From Oikopleura dioica (lineage: Eukaryota; Chordata; Appendicularia; Copelata; Oikopleuridae): a stretch of 64,000 nt of DNA. A model generated the notes under the pieces. That model saw nothing but the letters and a program-made list of their open reading frames with translations. It did no database searches and was not told where the DNA came from. The stretch is taken from the NCBI GenBank assembly GCA_907165135.1, contig OU015566.1, forward strand, positions 14,058,157 through 14,122,156. The letters run 5' to 3'. The position numbers were made by a program, and so were the translations under genes. This document shows positions 48,581-58,132 of the stretch, piece after piece (position 1 is the stretch's first letter; each line of letters starts with the position of its first letter).

Positions 48581-49992
48581 TCACAGAACATCGTTTAGTT
48601 TCAAATCATCAGTAACTTGTGTTCCAAATTCGCGAAAAAGAGTCCAGTCGAGTTCAAATTGATCAATCGTCTGGACGAAAACGTCCGGGTTGAGGTGAAA
48701 GTTCGCGCTGAAATCTTCTTTATCGACAAGGAGCGCTTCCAGTTCTGCCGAAGCTAGAATTTTGTCCGCCCCGATTTTTGCCGCGAAAGCAGAGAGTTTT
48801 TCCGTCAAGCCTTTTTTTGTTTTCAACCGATTTTTGAAGCAATTAATGCAAATTATTTATAGAAAACTTTCCTGAAAATAAGGACGTTAATTTTCCGCGA
48901 ATGTCCAGTTTTTCAGCAAGTTGTTTTGCCGAATCCATCGCTTTTTCAGCTGGAATTTTGTCGATTAGACTGGTTGCCACCATTTCTTTTGCCTTCGACT
49001 TTGGAATGGGCGTTTGAGTACTTTTATTAGCGATGGTAGAGAAGGTCATTTCGGGATAGTCCGTGGCGAGATTTTCGATTGCTTCGATTCTGCTTTCGTA
49101 GAGCTTTAATTCTTCGTTGATTTCAGTCCTTGCCGGTTCTTTTTCAGCAACTTTTCTTGGTTTTTAAATGCTTCTTTATATAGAAAAATATCTTGTAAAC
49201 CAAGTCAGAATCGTAGCTTTCAGCTCCATTATCAATTTCATCCCTTATTGCATCAAACTTGTCATAAACCATCGTTTTTCCATCGATCGAGTCAAGCGGA
49301 TGGGATATTTTCGTCGACAAGATGTCTTCAGATTTTCTTATGATGGTCTCAATTTGCGAGAGATCGAAATAACCATCACTTTCGTCGAATTCTTCCTCGT
49401 CTGAAAAACTGTCGAGAACTTCAAGTTGGTCGATGATTCGCTCGATTTCTCGCTCGATGTTTTTGTAAGCACCACTGCTCGTCTTTTTATTAGCTTCAGA
49501 AAGCACTATCAGCTATAGATGCGCTCTTTCTGAAGCCTTACCTTAGCTGAAATTTGATTCAAATTGTCCTCAACTTCGACGTGTTTCAACCCCTCGCTTC
49601 CCGTCAAAATCTCATCGACACTTGGATAATTTTCAACCACCGCTAGGATTTTCTCCAGCGCTTCTTGTTTCTCCTCCAAGAACTTGATTCTTTTCTGTCT
49701 TTCCTCTTCAACGATTTTTCTCTCCTCCGCGATCGACTCTTCCGTCACGTGATGAAGACTGCTCGGGTCGGGTTCGAAAGACTTCATCATCACTCGATGC
49801 TTCCTGGAGAATTCGATGCTATCATCGAGGTATTGAGTTTGTCGATTTTTCGTTGCCAGTTTTGGTTTAAAAGCAACACCAACATTTTTGTCTCTCAAAA
49901 CAACACCATCAAAGATATTTTCAACGACCTGACGAAAGGGTTGACAGCTAAAATTAACTCGCTTGAGTAGAAATGGTCCTTTACTGAAACAT
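48581..49992 (-). CDS. Coiled-coil protein, second gene of a two-gene operon
   Basis: The first coding exon has 8 nt (49992-49985, ATGTTTCA) followed by a 37-nt intron. The second exon (49947-49543) encodes HCQPFRQVVENIFDGVVLRD and ERKIVEEERQKRIKFLEEKQ. Later exons encode VLSEANKKTSSGAYKNIERE, a serine/acidic stretch and MTFSTIANKSTQTPIPKSKA, ending LKLNDVL at 48581. It is helical and charged with no recognised domain. Its start lies 13 nt after the stop codon of the lectin gene, and the spacer is a perfect 3' splice site. Junctions near 49200-49120 were not fully resolved. Confidence 0.6.
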
Positions 49993-50005
49993 TTTACTGA
50001 AAAAC
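49993..50005 (-). promoter_or_regulatory. Intercistronic trans-splice acceptor (operon junction)
   Basis: On the minus strand the lectin stop TAA (50008-50006) is followed by GTTTTTCAG, then TAAA and the next ATG (49992). Thus only nine bases separate a stop codon from an AG acceptor. This is the arrangement of O. dioica operons, in which the downstream cistron receives the spliced leader. Confidence 0.7.
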
Positions 50006-52045
50006 TTATGAACCCCTTGGCCAATCTTTAGCTTTCTTGAATTGCTTCTTCGCGGGATCATATAGCTTCGGCAAAAACTGCAAGGCAAGTGTCCCAACAG
50101 CTGCTCCCGCGATCCCTCCTCCAGCAGAGGCAGTTGAGGCTTTCTTAGAAACAACATCGGCCACTCGATCTGCGATTTCTTCCGTCTTCGGCGCTAGAGT
50201 TGAGGAAGTGAACTTTGGCGTCGTGAATGGTTTCGCTGAAAAATGGTTTGAAATCAACGAGGAAAGTACTGCTTACGCTTGAGGCATTGGTACCCATGAT
50301 CGACCGATACTGAGTGCTCTGAAAGAGAAAAAAGACTGTGGCAATGAAGAGAACCATGACTTGGAAAAGGAGACTCGCTAACAAAGAGATCCACGCTTTG
50401 AATTGGATTCATGTCGCTTCTGTAACCAGGATGGCGGAACAATCTTGAGAATCGGGTATAATTTCGACTACCGGTAGCAGCGCCGGCTCTTTTGAGCTCA
50501 TTTCTAATTTTATTCCGATCCCAGCATTCTTCGTACCCGATTTCGTCGTCTGGGTTGATGATGTACCTCGGCTCGTGCATCGGAAAAGTGAACACGTGAG
50601 CAAAACCGAGCGGCCTTGTCGTCATCGGGTCTAGAATAATCGCTTCTTTATCCATTCCTATTTGGTAGAAACTCTTTTCGCCCTCCGTCCCGTCGAGAAA
50701 CACGCCTTCTTTTGAACTTCTTCGGAGGCCAGAGAAAAAGATCCCGTCGCAAGTTCTGAAGCCTTTCCCGAACTCCTGGACTCCGTTTTTCGGGTAAAAC
50801 GTCAAATCCGACGGCGTGATTTCTGCATCGTCCTCGATTTCCAGCGGATTTTGAAGCTGCGACCACGTGATGAAATCGCCACTGCCATACGCGAGTTTGA
50901 AGTAATACGGTCGCGAGATGATCTCGTTCAGAGGCTCGAAGTTGAGCCAGCTTTCGGCGTCTTTGAATTCGCCTGTTCTAGCGTTGTTCGTGTCGTTTCC
51001 TTTGGCGAAGAATTTGCAGGTTTTTTCGTTGCAATATTTCATGTTGTTCAGGACTTCGACATCGAATGCGTCTGGGAATTTCTAGAGAAGGTTTCGTTCC
51101 TCGATTTTTAAAAGGACAAACCTGGTGATAGATGTGATGAAAGTCCCCCGGTCGTTTCTGGCAAAAATACAGTAACTCCTTCGTATCGCACCAGAAATCG
51201 TTGTATTTTCCATCAGCATCAAGGTACACACAGTCCTGATTTCCGTTATTATTCGGCTGGTCTTCTGCCCAGTTGCCTTCAAGATCGTCCCAAGTTTCAA
51301 ATCGCTCGTCATAATTCAAGCTTCCAAAAGGAACTGCTTCCGAGGCACCACGTTTTTTTCTCCCGGCGCTGAGTTTTTGAAAGAATTCTGAAAATTTTAA
51401 TAAGAAATCGCCATTTTCTTGCCAATTTTTAAATTCTCAAGACCTAATAAGGGGGCCTAGACTAATAAGAAGCCTGTATTTTCTACATCGACCAATCAGA
51501 AACCAGCATATTTCAACAAAAAGTACCTGGAGTTAAGGGTTTAACCCACTGATCCATTGCCTTTATGTCTCCATTTTCGTCAATATTCACTTCTTCTGTC
51601 ATATCATGGTAAAAAACCCACATTTCTGAAAGCTCCTCTATCTTTTTCTCATCCCCAGCGCCGACTTTCTCCCGAATATCGAGAATAAAATCCAAATATC
51701 GCTCGTCATAAATTCTCAAAAGCTCGAAATCGATTTTAGAAAATTTGGAAATCAACGAAGAGTACCTGTGATTCTTGCCGTGCACAGTCCAGTCCTGCGA
51801 AAAAATTTTTCTTCTTTGTGTGCATGAGGCGGATGCAAGTGTTGTAACCTAAGTCGTCGCAGTACCATTCTTGTGGAGGAACTACAGTCGGAGCAGTAGT
51901 GGTTTCGGGGATCAAAGTGGAATTGGCGGGAAAAGTTGTTGTTTCATTTATCGTTGTGTTTGTTTGAATAAGGGTGTCATTAGAAATTCCGCTTCGTGCA
52001 AATTTCTCCTCGTAAGGGTCTGGCAAACACATTTCATTGAAAAAA
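50006..52045 (-). CDS. C-type lectin-domain protein, first gene of an operon
   Basis: The lectin domain opens with WYCDDLGYNTCIRLM and KKNFFAGLDCARQES (about 51850-51780) and closes with NWAEDQPNNNGNQDCVYLDA and DGKYNDFWCDTKELLYFCQK (about 51240-51150), the CTLD cysteine pattern. A helical insertion (YLDFILDIREKVGAGDEKKI) separates the halves. A Thr-rich segment precedes the domain. After it come a C-x6-C pair (MKYCNEKTCKFF), a beta-rich region and a small Gly/Ala-rich C-terminal stretch ending KKAKDWPRGS. A 43-nt intron near 50340 removes a hydrophobic stretch that otherwise looks like a membrane helix. The start is not resolved: the first supported exon begins near 52045 after an acceptor, and the signal-peptide exon was not found. 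Confidence 0.65.
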
Positions 52046-52292
52046 TCTAGTCTGTTTTAATCTTCGAAATTCACTCTCTTGATAGTCTTTTTGGTCATTT
52101 CCGTTTCAACATTCAAACTCTTGATGTCTATTTTTTATTCTTTAAAATGTTTTTTTTTAAATTTAAATTTAATAAAAACTTGAATAAGTTAATGTAAACA
52201 ACTTTAAGTCACTCAGCAAATATGCTCAAGACTCCAATATTTTTGCAAATAACAAGTTTTTCTCCATTATTTGAAAATTCCTCACTCCGAAA

Positions 52293-52808
52293 ATGAGAAA
52301 TCCAAAATCAAGAAGAGTAAGAATCAGAAGCGACTCGCCAAAGAAGAAAAAGCAGAAGATTGAAATTTCTTCATCAGATTCAAGCGAGAATTTATTTCAA
52401 TTGAAGAATTTCACCGCTGTTTTTGAGGCTTCTTTTCAGTCGCTTTCGTGAGTTTTGGCGGTTTTGGTTGAAAAGGGAAAAAATTCAGGTTGGATTGCAC
52501 GATTTGCGGCTACTCCATGGACAGTACTTGCGGACTGCATCTGAAAAACCCGGAAGCAGAAAATGTTTGAAACCAAAAATTAAAATTTTTTTTCAAGAAA
52601 TTTTTTTCGTTTTAGAAAAAATGCGAAATCTGCATCGGAAAATGCAACCATGGCTACCACTTCTGCTGTTTGGCTAAATATCTTGCCTATGCTGGTGAAA
52701 AAACGTACGAAAAAACGGTCTTAGAATGACTGTAACTCATTTTTAAGACTTGATGAGTGTCTCCAATGCGAGTCAAAATGGGAATTCAAAGAAAAACTGC
52801 CAATTTGA
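52293..52808 (+). CDS. Divergent RBX1/ROC1/APC11-type RING-H2 protein, 126 aa
   Basis: Four exons (52293-52447, 52489-52564, 52616-52704, 52748-52808) join to exactly 127 codons including the stop. A basic, serine-rich N-terminus (PKSRRVRIRSDSPKKKKQ) leads LDCTICGYSMDSTCGLHLKN, KKCEICIGKCNHGYHFCCLA, LDECLQCESKWEFKEKLPI. The order C-x2-C ... C ... C-x2-C-x3-C-x-H-x2-H ... C-x2-C ... WEF is that of RBX1/APC11, the catalytic RING of cullin and APC/C ligases. Differences are large: the residues between metal ligands diverge, and one H position is changed. It may be a lineage-specific paralogue that pairs with one cullin; E2 binding is not assured. Confidence 0.7.
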
Positions 52809-53168
52809 CCAAATAAATAGCGAAAAAATTCTTTGGAGCGGTTGATTTTTCGAGTGTTGTCAAAATCGGCAGATTTCGTTTGTTTCTAATTTTGACGATC
52901 AGCAGTGATAAAAAACGGAACACAAACGGGCAAGATTGAACAAGAAAGATAAAAAAAAGAAACAAATCGGTGGGTTTTTTAGAAGCTTATTATTGTTTGA
53001 TGATCTTTTTTGCTTTAACATTTCTGGCAAGTTGCAATGACGCTATTTTCGGCAGTTAACTTGGTGGTTTATAGTGTCAGATGTGCCCTTTAGAATTATG
53101 GAGACAATTTGGAAGAGCGTTCACTCAGTAGTTGAAGTTGTTAAACGCTAAAAACACCAAACAAATAA
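52809..53168. other. Short intergenic region, nothing recognised
   Basis: AT-rich DNA between two plus-strand genes. It should hold the 3' end of the RBX1-like gene and the promoter of the P450 gene. No frame of interest. Confidence 0.5.
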
Positions 53169-55150
53169 ATGATTTTTTCCAGTTTTTTCGATATTTTTGA
53201 GCAGAAGAGCTTCTTTTTCCTCGATTCTGAATTAATCAAATTTTCCTCAACAGTGGTAATCTTGATTTGTTCCTTCATTTTGTACCTCCATCACAAGAAA
53301 ACGGTTAAGTATATTTTTATCAAGAGATGATAATTGAAATTTCAAGAAAATCGAAAGAGAACTGGTCGCTGGAAACATCCTGACCGTCGATGACGGGTCA
53401 ATTCAGAGAAATTTCCCGATTTTTGGACACGCTCTTTCATTTGATTTCGATCCGGTTGCGTTTTTCCGCCAGCTGAACGACTTCGTCGACCATTTGAAGC
53501 AAAAAGACCCCGGCGCTCTTTATGGCTATCACTTGCTCGGGCCGAAGCCATCCTTGTTCGTTCTCAGTCCAGAAGGAGCCGAGGCCATTCTCAAATCGAC
53601 CGTCCATATCCGCAAAGGGCTCTTTTACAAGCTCTTTCAGGACTGGCTTGGAACAGGACTGCTGACTTCTCACGGGAAAAAGTGGAAAACTCGGCGGCGG
53701 CTTTTGACTCCTGCTTTTCATAAAACTGTTCTTGCGGATTTCGTCGAGGTCATGAACGAAAAAGCAGCGAAGATGGTCGATATTTTGAAGGAAAAAATCA
53801 AAACAGAAAAGGTTGGAATTTAGAAAAAAAATGAAAGAAAAGTCTTTTTAAGAAAATCAACATGCATTGGCCAATAACACTTTGTGCGCTGGATATTATC
53901 ATTCAGACCGCGATGGGGGCGGAATCGGACATTCAATTTGAGGAAAATGTAAGTTTCAAACTTTTCTTCAATTATGAAAATGTCCGTTTAAGAATTCCTA
54001 CGCTCAAGCGATTTTTGACTGGATGGAACTGACCCAAATTCGCCACAAATCAATCTGGTACTGGCCCGACTTGATCTGGAACCTCAGCCCGATCGGGCGG
54101 CGGCAGAAGAAAAATGTTACCAAAATGCATTCTTTCACGAAGAAGATTATTTGGGAAAGATGGAACCACTTTAGAGAGCTAAAAGAAGAGCTTGGAGATG
54201 ACTTTGAGGCAACTTATTTTGCAGAAAAATGTGACAGTCGAGGAAGAATGGCGTTTTTGGGTGAGAAAGAGTTGATTTTTTAGGGTTGAGTTTTTGTATT
54301 AAGATACGCTCTTGAAAAGCCTGGATCGGGGTGAAATTGATCTGGAAGGGATTCGAGAGGAAGTGGATACATTTATGTTCGAGGTGAACGAGAATGGGGG
54401 CTTTCTTTTTCTTCATTTTCGGCATTCAGGGTCACGATACAACTGCTGCTGCTCTTTTATGGGCTGTTCAAGAAATTGGAGAAAATTGGGAAGTGATGAA
54501 AAAGCTTCATGAAGAAGTAGAACTTGTCTTTGGCGATTCCGATCGACCAGCGACTACTGGAGATCTTGATAAACTAACGGTTTGTCTTCCATGAAGCATT
54601 TTGTGAAATAATTTTTGAATAAGTTCCTTGAAGCGGTGATGAAAGAAACTTTGAGAAAATTTCCCTCTGTGACGATGTTTTCTCGGGAGTTTGATTCGGA
54701 TTTGCTCGTCGAAAAAGGAGAAAGACGCTTTAAAATTCCAGCTGGCGCGATTGTTACTATAAATTGCTACAAACTCCACCGAGATGAAACGCATTGGAAG
54801 GAGCCTGAAAAGTTCGACCCATCGGTAAGAAAAATATGAATAAAGAGCCTCAGACATTTTTCTAGCGCTGGTTGGACGGGGGCTCTGGGGAGACGAGATA
54901 TGCTTACTCGTACTTTCCGTTTTCTGCCGGCCCGAGAAACTGCATTGGGCAGCGGATAAGAGCAATAATCTCAATTTATTTCGAATTTTTCCAGTTTGCG
55001 AATTTGACCAACAAAATCATTCTTTCGCATCTTCTCCGAAACTTCACCTGGAAATCCACGCGAAAAACAAACGAAATTCCGGTTTTGGCTGAAATTATCA
55101 CGAGACCAAAGGGAGGAATCGACATTATTCTCGAAGAAAAACATGCTTGA
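53169..55150 (+). CDS. Cytochrome P450, family 4 (CYP4-like)
   Basis: Exons 53169-53303, 53347-53811, 53853-53948, 53993-54260, 54304-54383, 54430-54579, 54624-54834, 54866-54955 and 54995-55150 join in frame. The N-terminal anchor is STVVILICSFILYLHHKK. Family hallmarks are WLGTGLLTSHGKKWKTRRRL (helix C, W-x3-R), the oxygen-binding helix I motif GHDTTAAALLWAVQEIG, ExxR in KETLRKFP, and the heme loop FPFSAGPRNCIGQR with the cysteine ligand. CYP4 enzymes hydroxylate fatty acids and related lipids in the ER. After CIGQR the family continues with FA; here 39 in-frame bases intervene (54956-54994), beginning ATAAG and ending CCAG, with no stop codon. This is either a non-canonical AT-AG intron or a 13-residue insertion. 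Confidence 0.9.
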
Positions 55151-55689
55151 TACTAAATGACAATAAAACTTTAGTTGAAGAAAAGACCATTTCTTTCTTT
55201 CATGGAAAATTTCCGCTTTGCCAAAGCAATAAATCTTGCCTTGGTCTGGCATTTGGCGTGAATTTCAAATTTGATATTCGCTACACCCGTCGTCGATTGT
55301 TATTGTTTTCCAATTTTATCGTCAAATGTCAACACGCATTTATTTTGCATATGTTGCGCCGCCACCACCGGCGATCAGCGACGCCACCATCGGATGCTTT
55401 AAAACTGCACCAGTTGGTGCGAATTCTATCATTTTTCCAGCTCGAGCAAAAGAGCAAAAGAGATATTTTGAAAGCGCTAGCATTGAAATCAAGGAAGAGG
55501 AACGCGTAAAAACCATGATTTTCGTGGCAAATCGGAACCTTTCGGGCACATAGCTAGAACCTGAAAGACGGGGCTATTGGTGCGAAAGGCTGCCGTTTTG
55601 AAACGGAAAATAATCGACGAAGAATAACTTTTTATTTCATTTATTGGTTGCTCGATCAACAATAAGAGAGCAAAACGAGTTCACATATT
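55151..55689. other. P450 3' flank and ambiguous small frames
   Basis: AATAAA at about 55161 should end the P450 transcript. A small minus-strand frame from an ATG at about 55519 encodes MVFTRSSSLISMLALSKYLF and ends LIAGGGGATYAK with an AATAAA overlapping its stop (about 55340). The plus strand is also open there (55326-55553). I recognise neither. The minus frame overlaps the word CTTCCTTGATTTCA that is common in introns here, which argues against coding at that point. Confidence 0.3.
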
Positions 55690-56278
55690 CAGATGAGAAT
55701 TCCTTCCTCGTCTTGTTGCTTCGTCTCCAATTCTCGAAGAGTCTCGTTCAAGATTTCTTGAGCTAAAAAGAAGTAAGAAAAGACTCAATCAAAAAGTTTA
55801 CTCACGATTCGCGTCTTCCTTGTTTTTTCCTATTGCGTTGATTTTTTCGAGCAGGGTGTCCATTTTCACGAAGTTAGCCTTGTAACTTTCCATCGCTTTT
55901 TGACATGAGAATTTAACTCTAGCTTTAATTTAATTCTAGTCTTCATTTTCAAAGAAAACGCGCCTGAAATTGCTTGGTTGATGTTTTCGAGGACCAGTTC
56001 TTTCTTTTCCTTCTGCCCATTTTTTCCTAAATTTTTGATAAAAATAATGAGCGATAAAGGTTTTAATAATTACCTTGATCCTGTTTTGGGGCAGTCTTCC
56101 GAGCCTGCTGAGAATCAGAAGCCACAAATTTCTGAAATTTTCCCATCATCTGCATCATCTGCCGCTTCATATCATCTCCAGTATCAGTAGTCTCTTCGAT
56201 TTTTTCCGGCTCTTTGGTGCTTTTTGCCGAAGTACCAACGCTTTTTCGAAAAGGCGTCTGTTGTCTCTTGCGAACCAT
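55690..56278 (-). CDS. Small helical protein, unrecognised
   Basis: Exons 56278-56073 (MVRKRQQTPFRKSVGTSAKS ... MKRQMMQMMGKFQKFVASDS), then KNGQKEKKELVLENINQAIS, then VKFSCQKAMESYKANFVKMD with LLEKINAIGKNKEDANR, and a last exon EILNETLRELETKQQDEEGI ending at 55690. The predicted shape is a basic N-terminus and two helical coiled-coil stretches, as in some chromosomal or meiotic axis proteins, but I cannot name a family. One intron (55963-55917, 47 nt) must be GC-AG to keep the frame. Confidence 0.5.
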
Positions 56279-56368
56279 GGCGACTTTGAAAGTGAACTCA
56301 AAAAAGCAAAATTGAAGACTTTTCAACGGAGCGGCGGCGCTTCGGCTCGAACCCGCTTTCCAGAAAAA

Positions 56369-56494
56369 ATGGGCGTCAGCGAAGAGCACTTTCGAGCGGA
56401 GCTGCCTTTTCTCGATGAAAAAATGGAGGAATTACAAACTAACCAAGGCCATAGAATCTGGCTCGAAAACCAACCTTATGACTACACCAGTTGA
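56369..56494 (+). CDS. Small protein, 41 aa or slightly longer, unrecognised
   Basis: ATG at 56369 opens MGVSEEHFRAELPFLDEKME followed by ELQTNQGHRIWLENQPYDYTS and stop. The frame is also open upstream to about 56285, so a longer N-terminus is possible. AATAAA lies about 80 bp downstream (56573). The gene is divergent from the minus-strand small gene, whose ATG at 56278 lies 90 bp away. No family recognised. Confidence 0.35.
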   Translation: MGVSEEHFRAELPFLDEKMEELQTNQGHRIWLENQPYDYTS

Positions 56495-56724
56495 AAACAT
56501 GTCCTGCCGGCTTTATTCTCATGCCTTCTTTCTGCAATCAACAAAGAGTAATCTCTGGCACCTGCGATTTGAATAAATGTTCATGAAAGTTTTTAATATA
56601 ATGATAAATAAAAAATCTGTTCTTTATGCGAAAAAAGAACAAATTATTATCTTTTCAAGGGATTTTCATATTTTTATTTTGATGAATGAAACAGGGCAGT
56701 AGAAGAAAGAAAAACGTAAAGGCG

Positions 56725-57987
56725 CTATTTTCTTGGACGGGCGAGTTTTGGAATGACGGTTTTGATCTCTCCAAGTTCCTGAAATTTTTGAGCAAAAGAT
56801 CAGGAAAAAACGCTCTACCTTCTTTTCTCCGATAGAAAATGGAGGTGAAATGGCTTTGCCGACCCTTAGTTTTTGGCCGCACAATTCGAACAGGTTCATC
56901 GACTTGACAGCATCAGCCGCTTCCTTTTCTTGTCTTTCAAAGAGCTGGAAACTTTTACTTTTAAAAAAGTCTTTCACTGAAATGAAAATTCGTTTTCAGC
57001 CGTAATTATACTCGATAAAGGCGTTGCCCTTGTTTTCGCTTGTGACGTCGTCTTTTGTTAAATGCAACTGCTTGATATCTCCGAAGGGGGAGAACAAGTC
57101 GCGGATGTCCGTGTCATCCATATCCTGAACAGAATCATTAACGCTCTGAGAAACAAGATCAAAGAAGAGAAAGAAAGAGATCTTCATGCTGGAGGAAAAG
57201 CTGCGTGGTTTCGCGAAAGTCTGAAACAAAGAACCATCCATGTCAAAAATGAGTCAATTACCGTTGTTTTAATGTTACAGTTGATTTAATTTCATCAGTC
57301 TTTTTTCTTCGGATATATCATGTGATCTGATGAAATACGATATCCGAAACGGATTTAGATTGATCGAGACTTACTGGCTGAATTCCGGAGACGTAGATGC
57401 AGGTCGATCGTTTTGAATCGTAGACGGCTTCGTCGATGGTCTTCAAATACGGCTGAGCCTGGGTCGGCCGGCCGACTTTGATCGGACGACCCCACATGTT
57501 TGCCCCGTTCATTTGCTCGATCGCTAGCTGGGCGGCTTCTGCAAGCTCGAACCAGATAAACGCGAAACCTATCAAGAAAGAAATGATTTTTGTAAGATTC
57601 CCTACCTTTGTGTTTGCCAGTGACGGGGTCGAGATTCAAGTTAACAACGTTGATGATCCCAAAAGGCGCAAAAGCATCTCTTAGTTGCGCTTCACTCACT
57701 TCGTAAAAAATCGAACCGATGAAGACCTGGCTCATCAGCGACAACACTTGCTGAGACTGGACTGAACCTCCATTGATGCCGCCAGACATGAAGCTCTTGG
57801 TCTCTTCCTCCTGTTGTTGCATCACGAATCTAACATGAAATCAAGGAAGAGGACATCGAAAAAATGGTCACCTAACAGATTGTTCCTGGCAGTATCTTTT
57901 CGCAGACTCAAGTCGCAATTGCTGCTCTTCATTTAGTCCTGGAAGGTTGATTTGTTTCTCGCTCTTTTTATAAATTTCTACCGACAT
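56725..57987 (-). CDS. PUF60: PUF60-like splicing factor, lacking the C-terminal U2AF-homology motif
   Basis: PUF60 binds pyrimidine tracts and helps U2 recruitment at weak 3' splice sites. The start is MSVEIYKKSEKQINLPGLNE, matching the GFPPLTPEQQ-type opening, then a Q-rich helix. RRM1 reads VFIGSIFYEVSEAQLRDAFA ... GFAFIWFELAEAAQLAIEQM and GRPIKVGRP. RRM2 reads STCIYVSGIQP ... IRDLFSPFGDIKQLHLTKDD ... GNAFIEYNYG ... MNLFELCGQKLRVGKAISPP. It then ends ELGEIKTVIPKLARPRK with a TAG at 56725 and an AATAAA about 35 nt later. The linker and the UHM domain (RRM3) present in animal PUF60 have no counterpart here, so the protein is about half the usual length. Confidence 0.85.
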
Positions 57988-58132
57988 GGTTGTACCGAAA
58001 AGACTGAAAAACAAAAGGATGATTTTTCTTCGTAAGTGAACTTTTATTTTCCAGGAATGGGTGAAAGTGTTGGGCAGTTAAAAAACTCGGTGAACTTTAA
58101 GATAAGTGAAATAACTTCTGGTTATTCTAGTT

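Noticed and set aside
50254-50384. Transmembrane C-terminus of the lectin protein
   Set aside because: The hydrophobic frame is out of phase with the lectin frame, and a 43-nt GT-AG intron explains the switch and leads to a sensible C-terminus.
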